A stretch of 64,000 nucleotides of DNA from JBLNDG01 sp050261415. Its GTDB lineage: Bacteria > Bacillota > Clostridia > Lutisporales > Lutisporaceae. The stretch spans positions 1 to 64,000 of the forward strand of contig JBLNDG010000061.1 in the NCBI GenBank assembly GCA_050261415.1, written 5' to 3'. This document shows positions 1 through 8,636 of the stretch, in pieces. The position numbers were made by a program, and so were the translations under genes. Below the pieces are notes generated by a model. That model saw only the letters and a list, made by a program, of their open reading frames with translations. It was not told the DNA's origin and ran no database searches. Within the stretch, counting starts at the first letter, position 1, and each line of letters opens with the position of its first letter.

Positions 1-504
1 GGAATGATAAGTGAAAATCTTGCTGCCAACAGATATGAGAATAAAGAAATGAACAATGGAATTTTTATGAATGTAAAAAAGCTTGGTGATATAGCTGATA
101 AGCTGGTCACTGATTACGATATAGTTTGTAAAAATCCTGCGCAAAAGGTAGAAAGCCTGTCGGGCGGCAATATTCAAAAGGTAGTTGTAGCGCGGGAATG
201 CTCTATTGAGCCGGACATCCTTATTGCCGAACAGCCTACCAGAGGTGTCGATGTAGGTGCCGCCGAGTTTATTCACAAGGAGATAATCAAGCTGAGAGAA
301 AGAGGGACTGCGGTTCTGCTTGTGAGTGCAGATTTAAATGAAGTAATGGAATTAAGCGATTCATTGCTGGTCATGTTTGAAGGGGAATTTGTTGCGTATA
401 TTAATAACCCATCACAAACTACGGAAGAGGAATTGGGGCTGTATATGCTTGGAATAAAGAAACAAAGTCAGGAAGAGATAGGGAGGGCTGTCAATGAATT
501 TTGA
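1..504 (+). CDS. Nucleoside ABC transporter ATP-binding protein, C-terminal part (cut by window start)
   Basis: This is the C-terminal half of a two-domain ABC ATPase of the simple-sugar/nucleoside type (NupO/YufO and RbsA-like). The visible part has the ABC signature LSGGNIQK and a Walker B region ending AEQPTRGVDVGA, in which the ThrArgGlyValAsp run is typical of the second ATPase half in this family. The reading frame is open to base 1, so the N-terminal ATPase half and the start lie outside the window. The protein would energise nucleoside uptake through the two permeases that follow. The next gene starts inside its last codons (11 bp overlap), indicating translational coupling in one operon. 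The upstream lipoprotein receptor expected for this family (PnrA/BMP) would be outside the window. Confidence 0.9.
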   Translation, partial: GMISENLAANRYENKEMNNGIFMNVKKLGDIADKLVTDYDIVCKNPAQKVESLSGGNIQKVVVARECSIEPDILIAEQPTRGVDVGAAEFIHKEIIKLRERGTAVLLVSADLNEVMELSDSLLVMFEGEFVAYINNPSQTTEEELGLYMLGIKKQSQEEIGRAVNEF

Positions 505-1543
505 GAATAGGTTTGAATTAATTAGGACTTTTGTCGCCGTTTCTATTTCTTTATTAATAGGTTTTGCAATTATCTTGTTCGTAAGTGACGAACCGGTTTC
601 TACACTTTTCTATTTTGTAATAGGTCCGGTTACAAAAACAAGATATATCGGAAACGTAATAGAGTCAGCTATTCCATTAATATTTTCAGGACTGGCCACA
701 GCAATTTTATTTCAAACGAGTCTATTTAATCTGGGTGCAGAAGGAATTTTTTACTTTAGCGGTTTGCTGGCAGCAATAATAGGAATAACATTTTCTCTGC
801 CGGCTGTGCTGCATCCCATAGTTGCAATAGCAGCGGGATGCATTTTCGGAATAGTATTTATGTTTGTGATAGGATACTTTAAAGCGAAATGGAATGCCAG
901 TGAGTTAGTCATTTCACTGATGTTTAACAGTATTTTTTATGGTATTGGTTTGTATATCCTGAACTACTTCTTCAGAGATCCTGATGTTTCCGGCTTTGCA
1001 TCACTGAAAATGAAAAAAACTGTTTTACTTGCGAATATAATTCCAGGCACCAGAATACATGTAGGACTTATTATTGCTTTAATCACCGTATGGCTTGGAT
1101 ATCTCTTCCTGTATAGAACAAAATGGGGATATGAAATTAGAATGACAGGTATAAACGGTGATTTTGCCAGATATTCCGGTATGAAAACAACTAAGGCGAT
1201 AATTATTGCAAGTGTGGTTGCAGGTGCCATCGCAGGTATAGGCGGGTCAGTTGAGGTAATTGGCATGTACGATAGATTTAGATGGGCTGCTCTTCCGGGG
1301 CTTGGCTTTGATGGGGCGCTAATAGCGATGCTGGCAAAAAACAAGCCCGGAAGCACAGTCTATGCTGCGCTTTTCCTTGCCTATATCAGGATAGGGGCGG
1401 ATCTAATGGCCAGAATGACAAATATACCGGCGGAAATGGTAAATATCATGCAGGCAGTAATTATACTGTTGATTTCAGGCGGTAAATTCCTGGAAGGCTA
1501 CAGGCAAAGAGCATTGCTGAGGGAGGTAAAGAAAAATGCATAG
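494..1543 (+). CDS. Nucleoside ABC transporter permease (NupP-like)
   Basis: This 349-residue polytopic membrane protein belongs to the BPD_transp_2 permease family that works with BMP-type receptors. It shows about eight to ten hydrophobic segments and the conserved cytoplasmic stretch GYEIRMTGINGDFARYSGM near residues 215-233, the ATPase-docking loop in this family. It is one of two non-identical permeases forming the membrane channel. The ATG at 494 follows GGGAGG and overlaps the ATPase gene by 11 bp. The next permease overlaps its end by 8 bp, so all three are translationally coupled. Nucleoside specificity is inferred from the downstream nucleoside hydrolase; a related sugar cannot be excluded from sequence alone. 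Confidence 0.88.
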   Translation: MNFENRFELIRTFVAVSISLLIGFAIILFVSDEPVSTLFYFVIGPVTKTRYIGNVIESAIPLIFSGLATAILFQTSLFNLGAEGIFYFSGLLAAIIGITFSLPAVLHPIVAIAAGCIFGIVFMFVIGYFKAKWNASELVISLMFNSIFYGIGLYILNYFFRDPDVSGFASLKMKKTVLLANIIPGTRIHVGLIIALITVWLGYLFLYRTKWGYEIRMTGINGDFARYSGMKTTKAIIIASVVAGAIAGIGGSVEVIGMYDRFRWAALPGLGFDGALIAMLAKNKPGSTVYAALFLAYIRIGADLMARMTNIPAEMVNIMQAVIILLISGGKFLEGYRQRALLREVKKNA

Positions 1544-2456
1544 CTTATTAAACGTTATTCTAACTCCCGATTTTGCATTTTCTGCTATCAGAGTTACTAC
1601 TCCACTATTGTATGCTGCCCTGGGAGCATTGATTTCAGACAGGGCAGGGGCGGTAAACATAGGACTTGAAGGAATTATGCTGATGGCAGCCTTAGCCGGC
1701 GTAATATTCAGTGCATATACTCAGAGTGCGTTGATAGGTTTATTGGGAGCAGTTTTAATCGGCTTGATTACAGCCAGTGTCCTGGCATATTTTACATTAA
1801 AGCTGAAAACTGATGTTATATTAGGCGGTATAGCACTCAACTTTTTTGCAAATGGAGGAACTATATTTGTCTTGTATTATCTGACAGGGGATAAGGGAAC
1901 CTCTGCTTCCCTGACAAGTATGGTACTGCCGAATGTCTGGATACCTGTTGTCGGGAATATACCTATTATTGGAAAGATAGTCTCAGGACATAATATATTG
2001 ACTTATGTTGCGATCCTATCGACAATCGGAGTGTGGTTCTTACTTGAAAAGACAGCTTTGGGCCTAAGGATAAGATCTGTTGGAGAGAATGAGAATGCAG
2101 CAAAATCAGTAGGAATAAATGTAACTAAAATACGATATATTGCAATTGCCTTAAGCGGAATATTCGCCGGTTTGGGCGGAGCATTTTTATCCATGGGTTA
2201 TGTTTCCTGGTTTTCAAGGGGAATGTCTGCGGGACGTGGTTGGATTGCCCTTGCTGCAGAAGCTATGGGAAGGGGAACAGTAGTGGGAACTACCTTATCC
2301 TCCGTACTTTTCGGCGTAGCAGATGCTTTATCAAACACTCTCCAGCTGCTGAACATACCTGCGGAGTTAATCAAGATTATACCATACGTGGCCACTGTGG
2401 TTGGACTTTTAGCTTATGCAATCAGAGAAACAAAAAAAAGTAAAGCAAAGGAATAA
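1536..2456 (+). CDS. Nucleoside ABC transporter permease (NupQ-like)
   Basis: This is the second permease subunit, 306 residues, of the same BPD_transp_2 family. It is very hydrophobic, with the family hallmark DRAGAVNIGLEGIMLMAA near residues 35-52 and a docking loop ALGLRIRSVGENENAAKSVG near 177-196. It pairs with the preceding permease to form the channel driven by the ATPase at the window start. The ATG at 1536 lies 8 bp inside the upstream gene. The following nucleoside hydrolase gene begins 4 bp after its stop codon, which ties import directly to intracellular cleavage of the imported nucleoside. Confidence 0.88.
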   Translation: MHSLLNVILTPDFAFSAIRVTTPLLYAALGALISDRAGAVNIGLEGIMLMAALAGVIFSAYTQSALIGLLGAVLIGLITASVLAYFTLKLKTDVILGGIALNFFANGGTIFVLYYLTGDKGTSASLTSMVLPNVWIPVVGNIPIIGKIVSGHNILTYVAILSTIGVWFLLEKTALGLRIRSVGENENAAKSVGINVTKIRYIAIALSGIFAGLGGAFLSMGYVSWFSRGMSAGRGWIALAAEAMGRGTVVGTTLSSVLFGVADALSNTLQLLNIPAELIKIIPYVATVVGLLAYAIRETKKSKAKE

Positions 2457-2460
2457 AAAC

Positions 2461-3396
2461 ATGAGAAATATTATTATAGATTGCGATCCGGGGCACGACG
2501 ATGCTATTGCAATTCTTATGGCTTTGGCTCATAAAGAAGAGTTCAATATACTTGGCTTAACTACTGTAGGAGGGAATCAGCTCCTTGAAAAGGTCACAAA
2601 GAATGCCCTGAAGGTTTTATCCTTGGTGGATGAAAATATACCTGTAGCTTCAGGAGAAGCAAAAGCCCTCACAAGGGCTATTCATACAGGCGCAGATGCA
2701 CATGGTGAGTCAGGTATGGATGGCCCCGTACTTCCGGAACCGAAATATTCTATTGTAAGCAATAATGCAATTCAATTTATGTATGAGAAAATTAGAGACT
2801 CAAAGGAAAAAGTAACTATAGCAGCTTTAGGCCCTTTAACAAATGTTGCGCTGCTATTAAGGGCGCACCCTGAAATCAAAAGCAAAATTGAATTGATCTG
2901 CCTGATGGGCGGGGGTATCCACATTGGCAATAGAACAGCCGCTGCTGAGTTTAATATATATGTAGACCCTGAAGCAGCAAAGATAGTGTTTAATTCAGAG
3001 GTGGACATTGTTATGGCAGGCCTGGATGTAACCAATAAAGCAATGATTATGGACAATGAAAGAGAGCTTATGAGGGGAAAGGGCAAGATATCCGACTTTG
3101 TATCAGAGCTGCTGGATTTTTATTCTATAGCAAGTAAAAGGTTTGGTTTTGAAGGCTGTTCTCTGCATGATCCTTGTGCAATTGGGTATTTACTAAGGCC
3201 GGATTTGTTTGAAGGAAAGAGATATCATGTGGATATTGAAACACAGGGAGAGCTTACGAGAGGCATGACCATTGCCGATGAAAGGCCGATCCCGGAAAAC
3301 GAGGCAAATTCATTGGTCTTGTTGGAGGTAAAGAGAAAGGAATTTATAGACTTTGTATGCAGCTGCATATCAAAGCTTGATGCTGTATGTAAGTGA
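2461..3396 (+). CDS. Nucleoside hydrolase (inosine/uridine-preferring type)
   Basis: This 311-residue cytoplasmic enzyme hydrolyses the N-glycosidic bond of ribonucleosides to base plus ribose. It carries the calcium-binding motif DCDPGHDDA at residues 7-15 and the second conserved block EFNIYVDPEAA around residue 163, both diagnostic of the IU-nucleoside hydrolase family. The length is normal. I place the start at ATG 2461, because AAAGGAA lies 8 bases upstream; an in-frame start at 2416 would add 15 lysine-rich residues and overlap the permease. It follows a nucleoside importer, so it most likely feeds purine or pyrimidine salvage and pentose use. The preferred base cannot be read from the sequence. 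Confidence 0.93.
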   Translation: MRNIIIDCDPGHDDAIAILMALAHKEEFNILGLTTVGGNQLLEKVTKNALKVLSLVDENIPVASGEAKALTRAIHTGADAHGESGMDGPVLPEPKYSIVSNNAIQFMYEKIRDSKEKVTIAALGPLTNVALLLRAHPEIKSKIELICLMGGGIHIGNRTAAAEFNIYVDPEAAKIVFNSEVDIVMAGLDVTNKAMIMDNERELMRGKGKISDFVSELLDFYSIASKRFGFEGCSLHDPCAIGYLLRPDLFEGKRYHVDIETQGELTRGMTIADERPIPENEANSLVLLEVKRKEFIDFVCSCISKLDAVCK

Positions 3397-3437
3397 CAAC
3401 CGGGAACTATAAAAACAATATTGAGAGGGTAGAGTAG

Positions 3438-4817
3438 ATGAAAGCATGGGAATATGCCAAACACCTGGTTGATTGCGCCGAAGGGGCAATTACAATTGAA
3501 AGTGATGAGGATTGGACTCAAAGCCAGTCACAAAAATATGAAATGAATAAAATTAGAACAATGTGGTACAGCAAGGCTCCAGGTTCCGGTGCACCTGCAT
3601 GTCTGATCGCAGGTGCAATTCAGTCTGTTGAGAATATGGGAAGAGATGTTTCGAAGGCAGAGGAATATTTTCATGAAGGGCAGAGGGCATATTCAGAAAA
3701 CAATGCTGCTGCTTTGATTAAATATACTTCAAAGATATTTCAGGCTTTGAATAAAGCACCGAAAAATAAGGATTCGGATTACTGGAATTATAAGCAGTAT
3801 AAAACCTGGGATCAATTTGCAAAGGCAAGCAGCTTTATAGACAAGCTAAATATTGACAAGAGCAGAATTGAAGAGCAAATATATTGGGGCTGGCTGGGAC
3901 AGATATGCGCGGGCTCTTTTGGAACTGCCCTGGAGGGTTATTCCAGAGAAACAATAAAAAGAGATTTTGGTAAGGTAGAGGAATATCTGAAAAAGCCCAG
4001 CGCCTATAATGACGATATAACCTTTGAAATCGCGTTTCTGCTGGCTATGAAGGAATACGGAAGAAAAATTAAGTCTGCCGATATAGCTGAATATTGGGTT
4101 TCACTAATACCGTACGCATGGTCTGCTGAGGATATTGCTTTGAAAAACCTGCTTCTTGGGGTAATGCCTCCATTTTCGGGCAGGTTGAATAATCCCTATA
4201 AAGAGTGGATAGGTGCACAAATGCGGGGTTCAATCTGCGGCATGGTTGCTCCGGGTCAGCCGCTGGAAGCGGCACGATTGGCTTGGATAGACGGTCAGGT
4301 ATCACGCAGCAATAACGGCATAATAGGAGAAGTCTTCAATGCAGTAATGACATCTTTGGCCTTTGCAGAAAGGGATATTAGGAAAATTGTTTCCGATACT
4401 ATAGAAATGCTGCCTGCCGATAGTCAATATTACAGTGTGGTAAAGTTCGCATTGGAAACCTGCAAAAAAGCAAAGGATGCTGAAGAAGCTTTTATCATCT
4501 GTGAAGAAAAATATAAAGAGTATAACCTCGTTCATGCATATCCGAATGCAGCCATTGAAGTAATTGCACTATGGTTCGGTGAAGGTGACTACAATAAAAC
4601 TATTTGTTTAGTTGGCCTTGCAGGCTTGGATGTAGACTGCAACGCAGGACAGGTTGGAAATATTATAGGCATATTGAATGCAGACAAGGGCATAGACCCA
4701 AAATGGGTAGAGCCATTGGGGAAAGAATTCAAGACATATATCAGGAACTATAATAAAATATCCCTTTCTGAATTAGTGGAATGGACAATGCAATGCATTA
4801 ATAAATACCAGGCATAA
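3438..4817 (+). CDS. ADP-ribosylglycohydrolase (DraG/ARH) family protein
   Basis: This 459-residue protein has an approximately 130-residue N-terminal extension, then a DraG-like fold. Visible family blocks are GQICAGSFGTALEG near residue 155, the metal-binding NDDITFE near 193, a SRSNNGIIGE segment near 286, and the second metal block GLDVDCNAGQVGNIIG near 399. Family members use two Mg or Mn ions to cleave N- or O-glycosidic bonds of ADP-ribose or related nucleosides. The DxDCNAG form differs from the DTDTTA of classical DraG and marks a separate branch. It sits 41 bp after the nucleoside hydrolase in the transport operon and before a strong terminator. A role in hydrolysing imported nucleosides or ADP-ribosides is more likely than nitrogenase regulation, but this is inference. 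Confidence 0.82.
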   Translation: MKAWEYAKHLVDCAEGAITIESDEDWTQSQSQKYEMNKIRTMWYSKAPGSGAPACLIAGAIQSVENMGRDVSKAEEYFHEGQRAYSENNAAALIKYTSKIFQALNKAPKNKDSDYWNYKQYKTWDQFAKASSFIDKLNIDKSRIEEQIYWGWLGQICAGSFGTALEGYSRETIKRDFGKVEEYLKKPSAYNDDITFEIAFLLAMKEYGRKIKSADIAEYWVSLIPYAWSAEDIALKNLLLGVMPPFSGRLNNPYKEWIGAQMRGSICGMVAPGQPLEAARLAWIDGQVSRSNNGIIGEVFNAVMTSLAFAERDIRKIVSDTIEMLPADSQYYSVVKFALETCKKAKDAEEAFIICEEKYKEYNLVHAYPNAAIEVIALWFGEGDYNKTICLVGLAGLDVDCNAGQVGNIIGILNADKGIDPKWVEPLGKEFKTYIRNYNKISLSELVEWTMQCINKYQA

Positions 4818-4858
4818 TATCCCGCCTCATGTTGTGAATAGTGGAAATGAAGATAGTC

Positions 4859-4890
4859 AAAAGGAGCAGTTTAAGCTGCTCCTTTTAATA
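4859..4890 (+). terminator. Rho-independent terminator of the nucleoside operon
   Basis: An 11-bp perfect stem (AAAAGGAGCAG pairing with CTGCTCCTTTT) around a 6-base loop ends in a T-rich tail, 41 bases after the ADP-ribosylglycohydrolase stop. The remaining roughly 200 bp to the next gene hold two near-identical direct copies of AAAC(C)TGGGAAAT near 4999 and 5051, and nothing else I can name. Confidence 0.85.
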
Positions 4891-5094
4891 TAAGTGAGTG
4901 GTGCGCATAACGGATTTCCATATATAAAACGCTGTCAATTTAGGACTGCCAGGTGGCGTTAGGTCTTAGAATTATTGATTAGAATAGCTTCCCATAAACC
5001 TGGGAAATATAACGTTATCAAATACTGCATGAAGAAGTAGTAACCTCAATAAACTGGGAAATGCCATAGATAGTCTGGTATATTATGGGAGGAA

Positions 5095-6756
5095 GTGGAC
5101 AGCATAGATACACATAATATTCAAAGGAAAGAAATTGAGAATATATATGGAGAAATCAGCCCATTTGAACTTAGAACCAAGTTAATCAACCTTGCTGAAG
5201 GGCAGAAGGAAAAAAGTGCACGTACATTATTAGAAGCAGGCCGGGGTAATCCGGACTGGATTGCAGCAACACCCAGGGAGGCTTTCTTCACATTTGGGCA
5301 ATTTGCTATTGAAGAAACCAGAAGGGTATGGAGCGAGCATGATTTGGCCGGAATGCCTGATAAGAAAGGAATTTCTGAGCGCTTTTCAGTTTATCTTGAA
5401 AAGCATTGTGATACACCTGGGGCAGAGCTTCTAAAAAATATATTTGATTATGGAGTAGCTGTGCAAGGCTTTGATCGTGATGATTGGATATATGAACTGG
5501 CAGACGGAATAGTTGGTGATAATTACCCAACGCCTGACCGCATGTTGAGACTCATTGAGAAAGTGGTACATAGTTATCTCGTTCAGGAGTTATGCTACAA
5601 TAAGCCGCCTACCGGCAGATTTGACTTATTTGCTGTAGAAGGTGCCACGGCAGCAATATGCTACATATTTGATTCATTGATTGCCAATAAGCTGCTGTCT
5701 ATTGGAGGCAAAATTGCGCTTATGATACCGATTTTTACGCCGTACCTTGAAATTCCACATTTACCGCGATACAGCTTCAATGTGATTGAAATAAGGGCAA
5801 CGGAAATGACGGATGACGGCACTCACACATGGCAGTATCCTGACTCCGAATTAGCCAAGCTGGGTGATCCAACCATAAAGGCTTTATTTGTTGTGAACCC
5901 TAGCAATCCACCCTCTGTGACAATCAGACCGGAAAGTGTGGATAAGCTGGTCGAAATAGTAAAGAATTGCAATCCGAACCTGATGATCATTTCCGATGAT
6001 GTATATGGTACCTTTGTAGGTAGTTTTCGTTCCTTAATGGCGGATCTGTCCTTTAATACCATTGCAGTATACTCCTTTTCAAAATATTTTGGCGTGACAG
6101 GATGGCGCTTGGGTACAATTGCACTTCATCAATACAATGTATTTGATAAATTATTAAAGGAGATGCCGGCGGATAAAAAGGATGAACTCAAGAAGCGCTA
6201 TGCCGGCATCACTACTCATGCTGAAGAAATTCCGTTTATTGACCGTATTGTTGCCGATAGCCGTCAAGTAGCCCTCAATCATACAGCAGGCTTATCGACA
6301 CCACAGCAAGTTCAAATGGCGTTTTTCTCAATTTTTGCCCTACTGGATAAAGAAAATAGATATAAACAACTAACAAGGGATATTTGCCGCCGCCGCCAAA
6401 AGCTCTTATTTGACGGGCTTGGACTGGATTTAAGGGGAGACCCTTATGATGCTGCTTATTACACGGAATTTGATCTGCTGGAATGGGCCAGCCATTACTA
6501 CGGAAATGAATTTGCAGAGTATCTGCAGAAAAACTATAAGCCTGTTGACATTCTACTGCGATTAGCAGAAGAATCTTCTATAGTCTTGCTGAATGGAGGC
6601 GGCTTCCACGGACCGGAATGGTCTATCCGGATTTCGCTTGCGAACTTGAACGATGAGAATTATTTGAAAATCGGTAAGTTCCTTCATAAAGTATTGGAAG
6701 ACTACGTAAATTCATGGAATGAGTTTAAAAAGTCAAATTATAATAGATCAGTATAG
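5095..6756 (+). CDS. aspD: Aspartate 4-decarboxylase (bifunctional aspartate aminotransferase type)
   Basis: This 553-residue PLP enzyme converts aspartate to alanine plus CO2. It matches the long AspD family rather than ordinary aminotransferases of about 400 residues. It has the N-terminal GRGNPDWIAATPREAFF block near residues 50-66, NPSNPPS near 268, the SDDVYG cofactor segment near 302, and the PLP lysine in SFSKYFGVTGWRLG near 330. A C-terminal domain contains NGGGFHGPEWSIRISLAN. The start is uncertain: GTG 5095 lies only two bases after GGGAGG, unusually close, and no better in-frame start is obvious. It stands alone between two terminators. The aspartate:alanine antiporter that usually partners AspD is not adjacent, so an energy-yielding decarboxylation cycle cannot be assumed. 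Confidence 0.9.
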   Translation: MDSIDTHNIQRKEIENIYGEISPFELRTKLINLAEGQKEKSARTLLEAGRGNPDWIAATPREAFFTFGQFAIEETRRVWSEHDLAGMPDKKGISERFSVYLEKHCDTPGAELLKNIFDYGVAVQGFDRDDWIYELADGIVGDNYPTPDRMLRLIEKVVHSYLVQELCYNKPPTGRFDLFAVEGATAAICYIFDSLIANKLLSIGGKIALMIPIFTPYLEIPHLPRYSFNVIEIRATEMTDDGTHTWQYPDSELAKLGDPTIKALFVVNPSNPPSVTIRPESVDKLVEIVKNCNPNLMIISDDVYGTFVGSFRSLMADLSFNTIAVYSFSKYFGVTGWRLGTIALHQYNVFDKLLKEMPADKKDELKKRYAGITTHAEEIPFIDRIVADSRQVALNHTAGLSTPQQVQMAFFSIFALLDKENRYKQLTRDICRRRQKLLFDGLGLDLRGDPYDAAYYTEFDLLEWASHYYGNEFAEYLQKNYKPVDILLRLAEESSIVLLNGGGFHGPEWSIRISLANLNDENYLKIGKFLHKVLEDYVNSWNEFKKSNYNRSV

Positions 6757-6800
6757 TACCCATTACACTTATTGAACCGTTCCAGGGAATCTGGACATTC

Positions 6801-6850
6801 AAAAAAGTATAAAGGGAATCCCAGAAAGGATTCTCTTTATACTTTTTTGA
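6801..6850 (+). terminator. Terminator after aspD
   Basis: A long stem of about 21 bp with one G-T pair (left arm 6801-6822, right arm 6828-6848) has a short loop and ends in TTTTTT. It lies 45 bases after the aspD stop codon. Confidence 0.85.
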
Positions 6851-7022
6851 TAATACCATTACTCCTGATGGGCTGTGAAACCATCAGAGAAACATGAAAG
6901 CGTATAGGAGCAACAGATAGTGGCACATAACATATCTTAAGTAAGCCTAGTACCTGACACTTATGATATAATATATAAAGTAAAAATATTTGCAATCATT
7001 TTAGAAAGTTAAGGTGTTAGTT

Positions 7023-7841
7023 ATGGATTTTGTTCTTGGAAGCGTTCCTCCTGAAAAGGAAGATAAAATATCATTTCAATTCCTTTTTCAGCAAAGCAAT
7101 CTGCTTGTGAAAAAGCTGGAGAAAGAGTATACAATACCTACCTCAGAGGATCTTGCATATTTAGGACACGAGGCTATGAACAAATTATATATTGGAAGCT
7201 TGGATGGTTGCTCCTGTTACACCGCGAGATACCTGGAGAGTGGGGCACTCTCTGATGGGCTTGAATTTTGGGGACTAAGGCAGCTCCATCAGCAGATCGA
7301 TGATGTCATGCTGCAGGCAGCATTCCGTGCCGTTCAGATAGTGGCTTGGGACGAGACGCATAAATTCTGTGGAGTATGCGGTGAAGCAACAGTAAAGAAG
7401 GCTGATGAGCATGCTAAAGTATGCCCTAAATGCGGACACACTTCCTATCCCCGTTTATGCCCTGCAGTTATTGTCGCTGTTACAAAAGGGGACAAACTGC
7501 TTCTTGCCAGAAACAAAAACTTCGCTCCTGGACTATACAGTGTGCTGGCAGGTTTTGTTGAAGCAGGGGAGACTTTGGAAGAGTGTGTAAAGCGGGAAAT
7601 AAGAGAAGAGGCCGGCATAGAAGTAAAGAATATAAAATATTTCGGGAGCCAGTCATGGCCTTTCCCCAACTCATATATGCTTGCATTTACGGCAGAGCAT
7701 GAAAGCGGTGAAATACAGATAGGAGAAAATGAAATCGCAGATGCACGATGGTTCAGTGTGGATGAGATTCCGAAGATTCCAGGGAGCCTTAGTATTTCAA
7801 GAAAACTAATAAATTGGTTCATAGAAAAGTATCAGAAATAA
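7023..7841 (+). CDS. nudC: NAD(H) pyrophosphatase / NAD-cap decapping hydrolase NudC
   Basis: This 272-residue Nudix hydrolase splits NADH to NMNH plus AMP and, in characterised members, removes NAD caps from RNA. It has a four-cysteine zinc ribbon (CGVCG near residue 116, CPKCG about 20 residues later). A complete Nudix box follows in GFVEAGETLEECVKREIREE and AGIEV. The NudC-specific SQSWPFPNS motif comes directly after and distinguishes it from other Nudix enzymes. ATG 7023 is chosen because AAGGTG (7011-7016) sits at normal distance; the GTG at 7014 is part of that ribosome binding site. It is monocistronic, with terminators on both sides. Confidence 0.95.
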   Translation: MDFVLGSVPPEKEDKISFQFLFQQSNLLVKKLEKEYTIPTSEDLAYLGHEAMNKLYIGSLDGCSCYTARYLESGALSDGLEFWGLRQLHQQIDDVMLQAAFRAVQIVAWDETHKFCGVCGEATVKKADEHAKVCPKCGHTSYPRLCPAVIVAVTKGDKLLLARNKNFAPGLYSVLAGFVEAGETLEECVKREIREEAGIEVKNIKYFGSQSWPFPNSYMLAFTAEHESGEIQIGENEIADARWFSVDEIPKIPGSLSISRKLINWFIEKYQK

Positions 7842-7890
7842 GAAATAGAGAAGAGGTATACCATAATATTATCTCTTTGTGTGTTGTTCC

Positions 7891-7928
7891 GGCCAAGAGC
7901 AGTTTTATTACTGCTTTTTTGTTTGGCC
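7891..7928 (+). terminator. Terminator after nudC
   Basis: The stem AGCAGT (7898-7903) pairs with ACTGCT (7910-7915) and is followed by TTTTTTG. An outer GGCCAA / TTTGGCC pairing could extend the structure. It separates nudC from the TetR promoter. Confidence 0.75.
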
Positions 7929-7931
7929 TTA

Positions 7932-7972
7932 TTGACATATTGGAAATGCAGTAATATATTAGAAATATAGCA
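7932..7972 (+). promoter_or_regulatory. Promoter and candidate TetR operator upstream of the efflux operon
   Basis: A consensus -35 TTGACA (7932-7937), a 17-bp spacer and -10 TATATT (7955-7960) stand 34 bp before the TetR gene. The -10 is part of a palindrome, TATATT-AGA-AATATA (7955-7969), a plausible operator for autorepression. Two related 17-bp segments beginning at 7937 and 7956 (ATATTxGAAATxxAGxA) also form a direct repeat. The operator assignment is inference. Confidence 0.6.
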
Positions 7973-7993
7973 ATAATAAGCGGGTGTTTACTA

Positions 7994-8584
7994 ATGCAAG
8001 TTTTAAAAGAGGAAATGAGAAAAAGGATATACGAAGCTGCACTAAAGGAGTTTTCCGAAAAGGGCTTTATGCACGCATCCATGAGAGATATCGCAAAGGG
8101 TGCCGGGATGACTGTGGGGAATCTCTACAGGTATTTTAAGGATAAGGAAACTCTTTTTTATAATGTTACAGGTCCTGCATACAGCAGGCTGACGGAATTG
8201 GTAAAGGAATGCCTGAAGCTTGTGGAATACAGGTTCGATACCAGTTTTTTTGAATTTCTGTCCGAACAGATTCTAAAAATATGTAAAGCACATAAAATTG
8301 AATTGTTAATACTGTTTGAAGGGAGCCGGGGAACAGTTTATGAGAAATCCAAAGAGGAAATGGCTTCTGTAGTTGAAAACTTCCTGATGGGAATGCCTTT
8401 GACCAAGCTTAAGGCCAAAGGGGTAACAATAGAGGACACATATATTTTCAGATTGATATCCTTAGAGTTCGTTGATGGAATGATAAGGATAGCAAAACGT
8501 TTTGAAGATGTAGAAAAGCTTAAAAGGGTCGCTTCGCAGTATATTAACTTTTATTTTAAAGATATACTGAAAAGGTTTGAATAA
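7994..8584 (+). CDS. TetR/AcrR-family transcriptional regulator
   Basis: This 196-residue regulator has a typical TetR DNA-binding domain at residues 8-55. It contains the helix-turn-helix block MRDIAKGAGMTVGNLYRYFKDKETLF. The C-terminal ligand-binding half is divergent, as usual. The start at ATG 7994 follows GGGTG. It lies directly upstream of an RND adaptor and pump, so it probably represses that operon and itself and is released by an efflux substrate. No second strong promoter is evident between it and the adaptor, apart from a TATAAT at 8598, so at least part of pump expression may come by read-through. Confidence 0.9.
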   Translation: MQVLKEEMRKRIYEAALKEFSEKGFMHASMRDIAKGAGMTVGNLYRYFKDKETLFYNVTGPAYSRLTELVKECLKLVEYRFDTSFFEFLSEQILKICKAHKIELLILFEGSRGTVYEKSKEEMASVVENFLMGMPLTKLKAKGVTIEDTYIFRLISLEFVDGMIRIAKRFEDVEKLKRVASQYINFYFKDILKRFE

Positions 8585-8636
8585 TTTTTTTTGATTATAT
8601 AATGAACATAAGTTTATTAATAAGGGGTGCAGTGTT

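Noticed and set aside
4891..5094. Riboswitch upstream of aspD
   Set aside because: There are several short complementary pieces (GCC/GGC, TTCCC/GGGAA) but no conserved core of any riboswitch I know.
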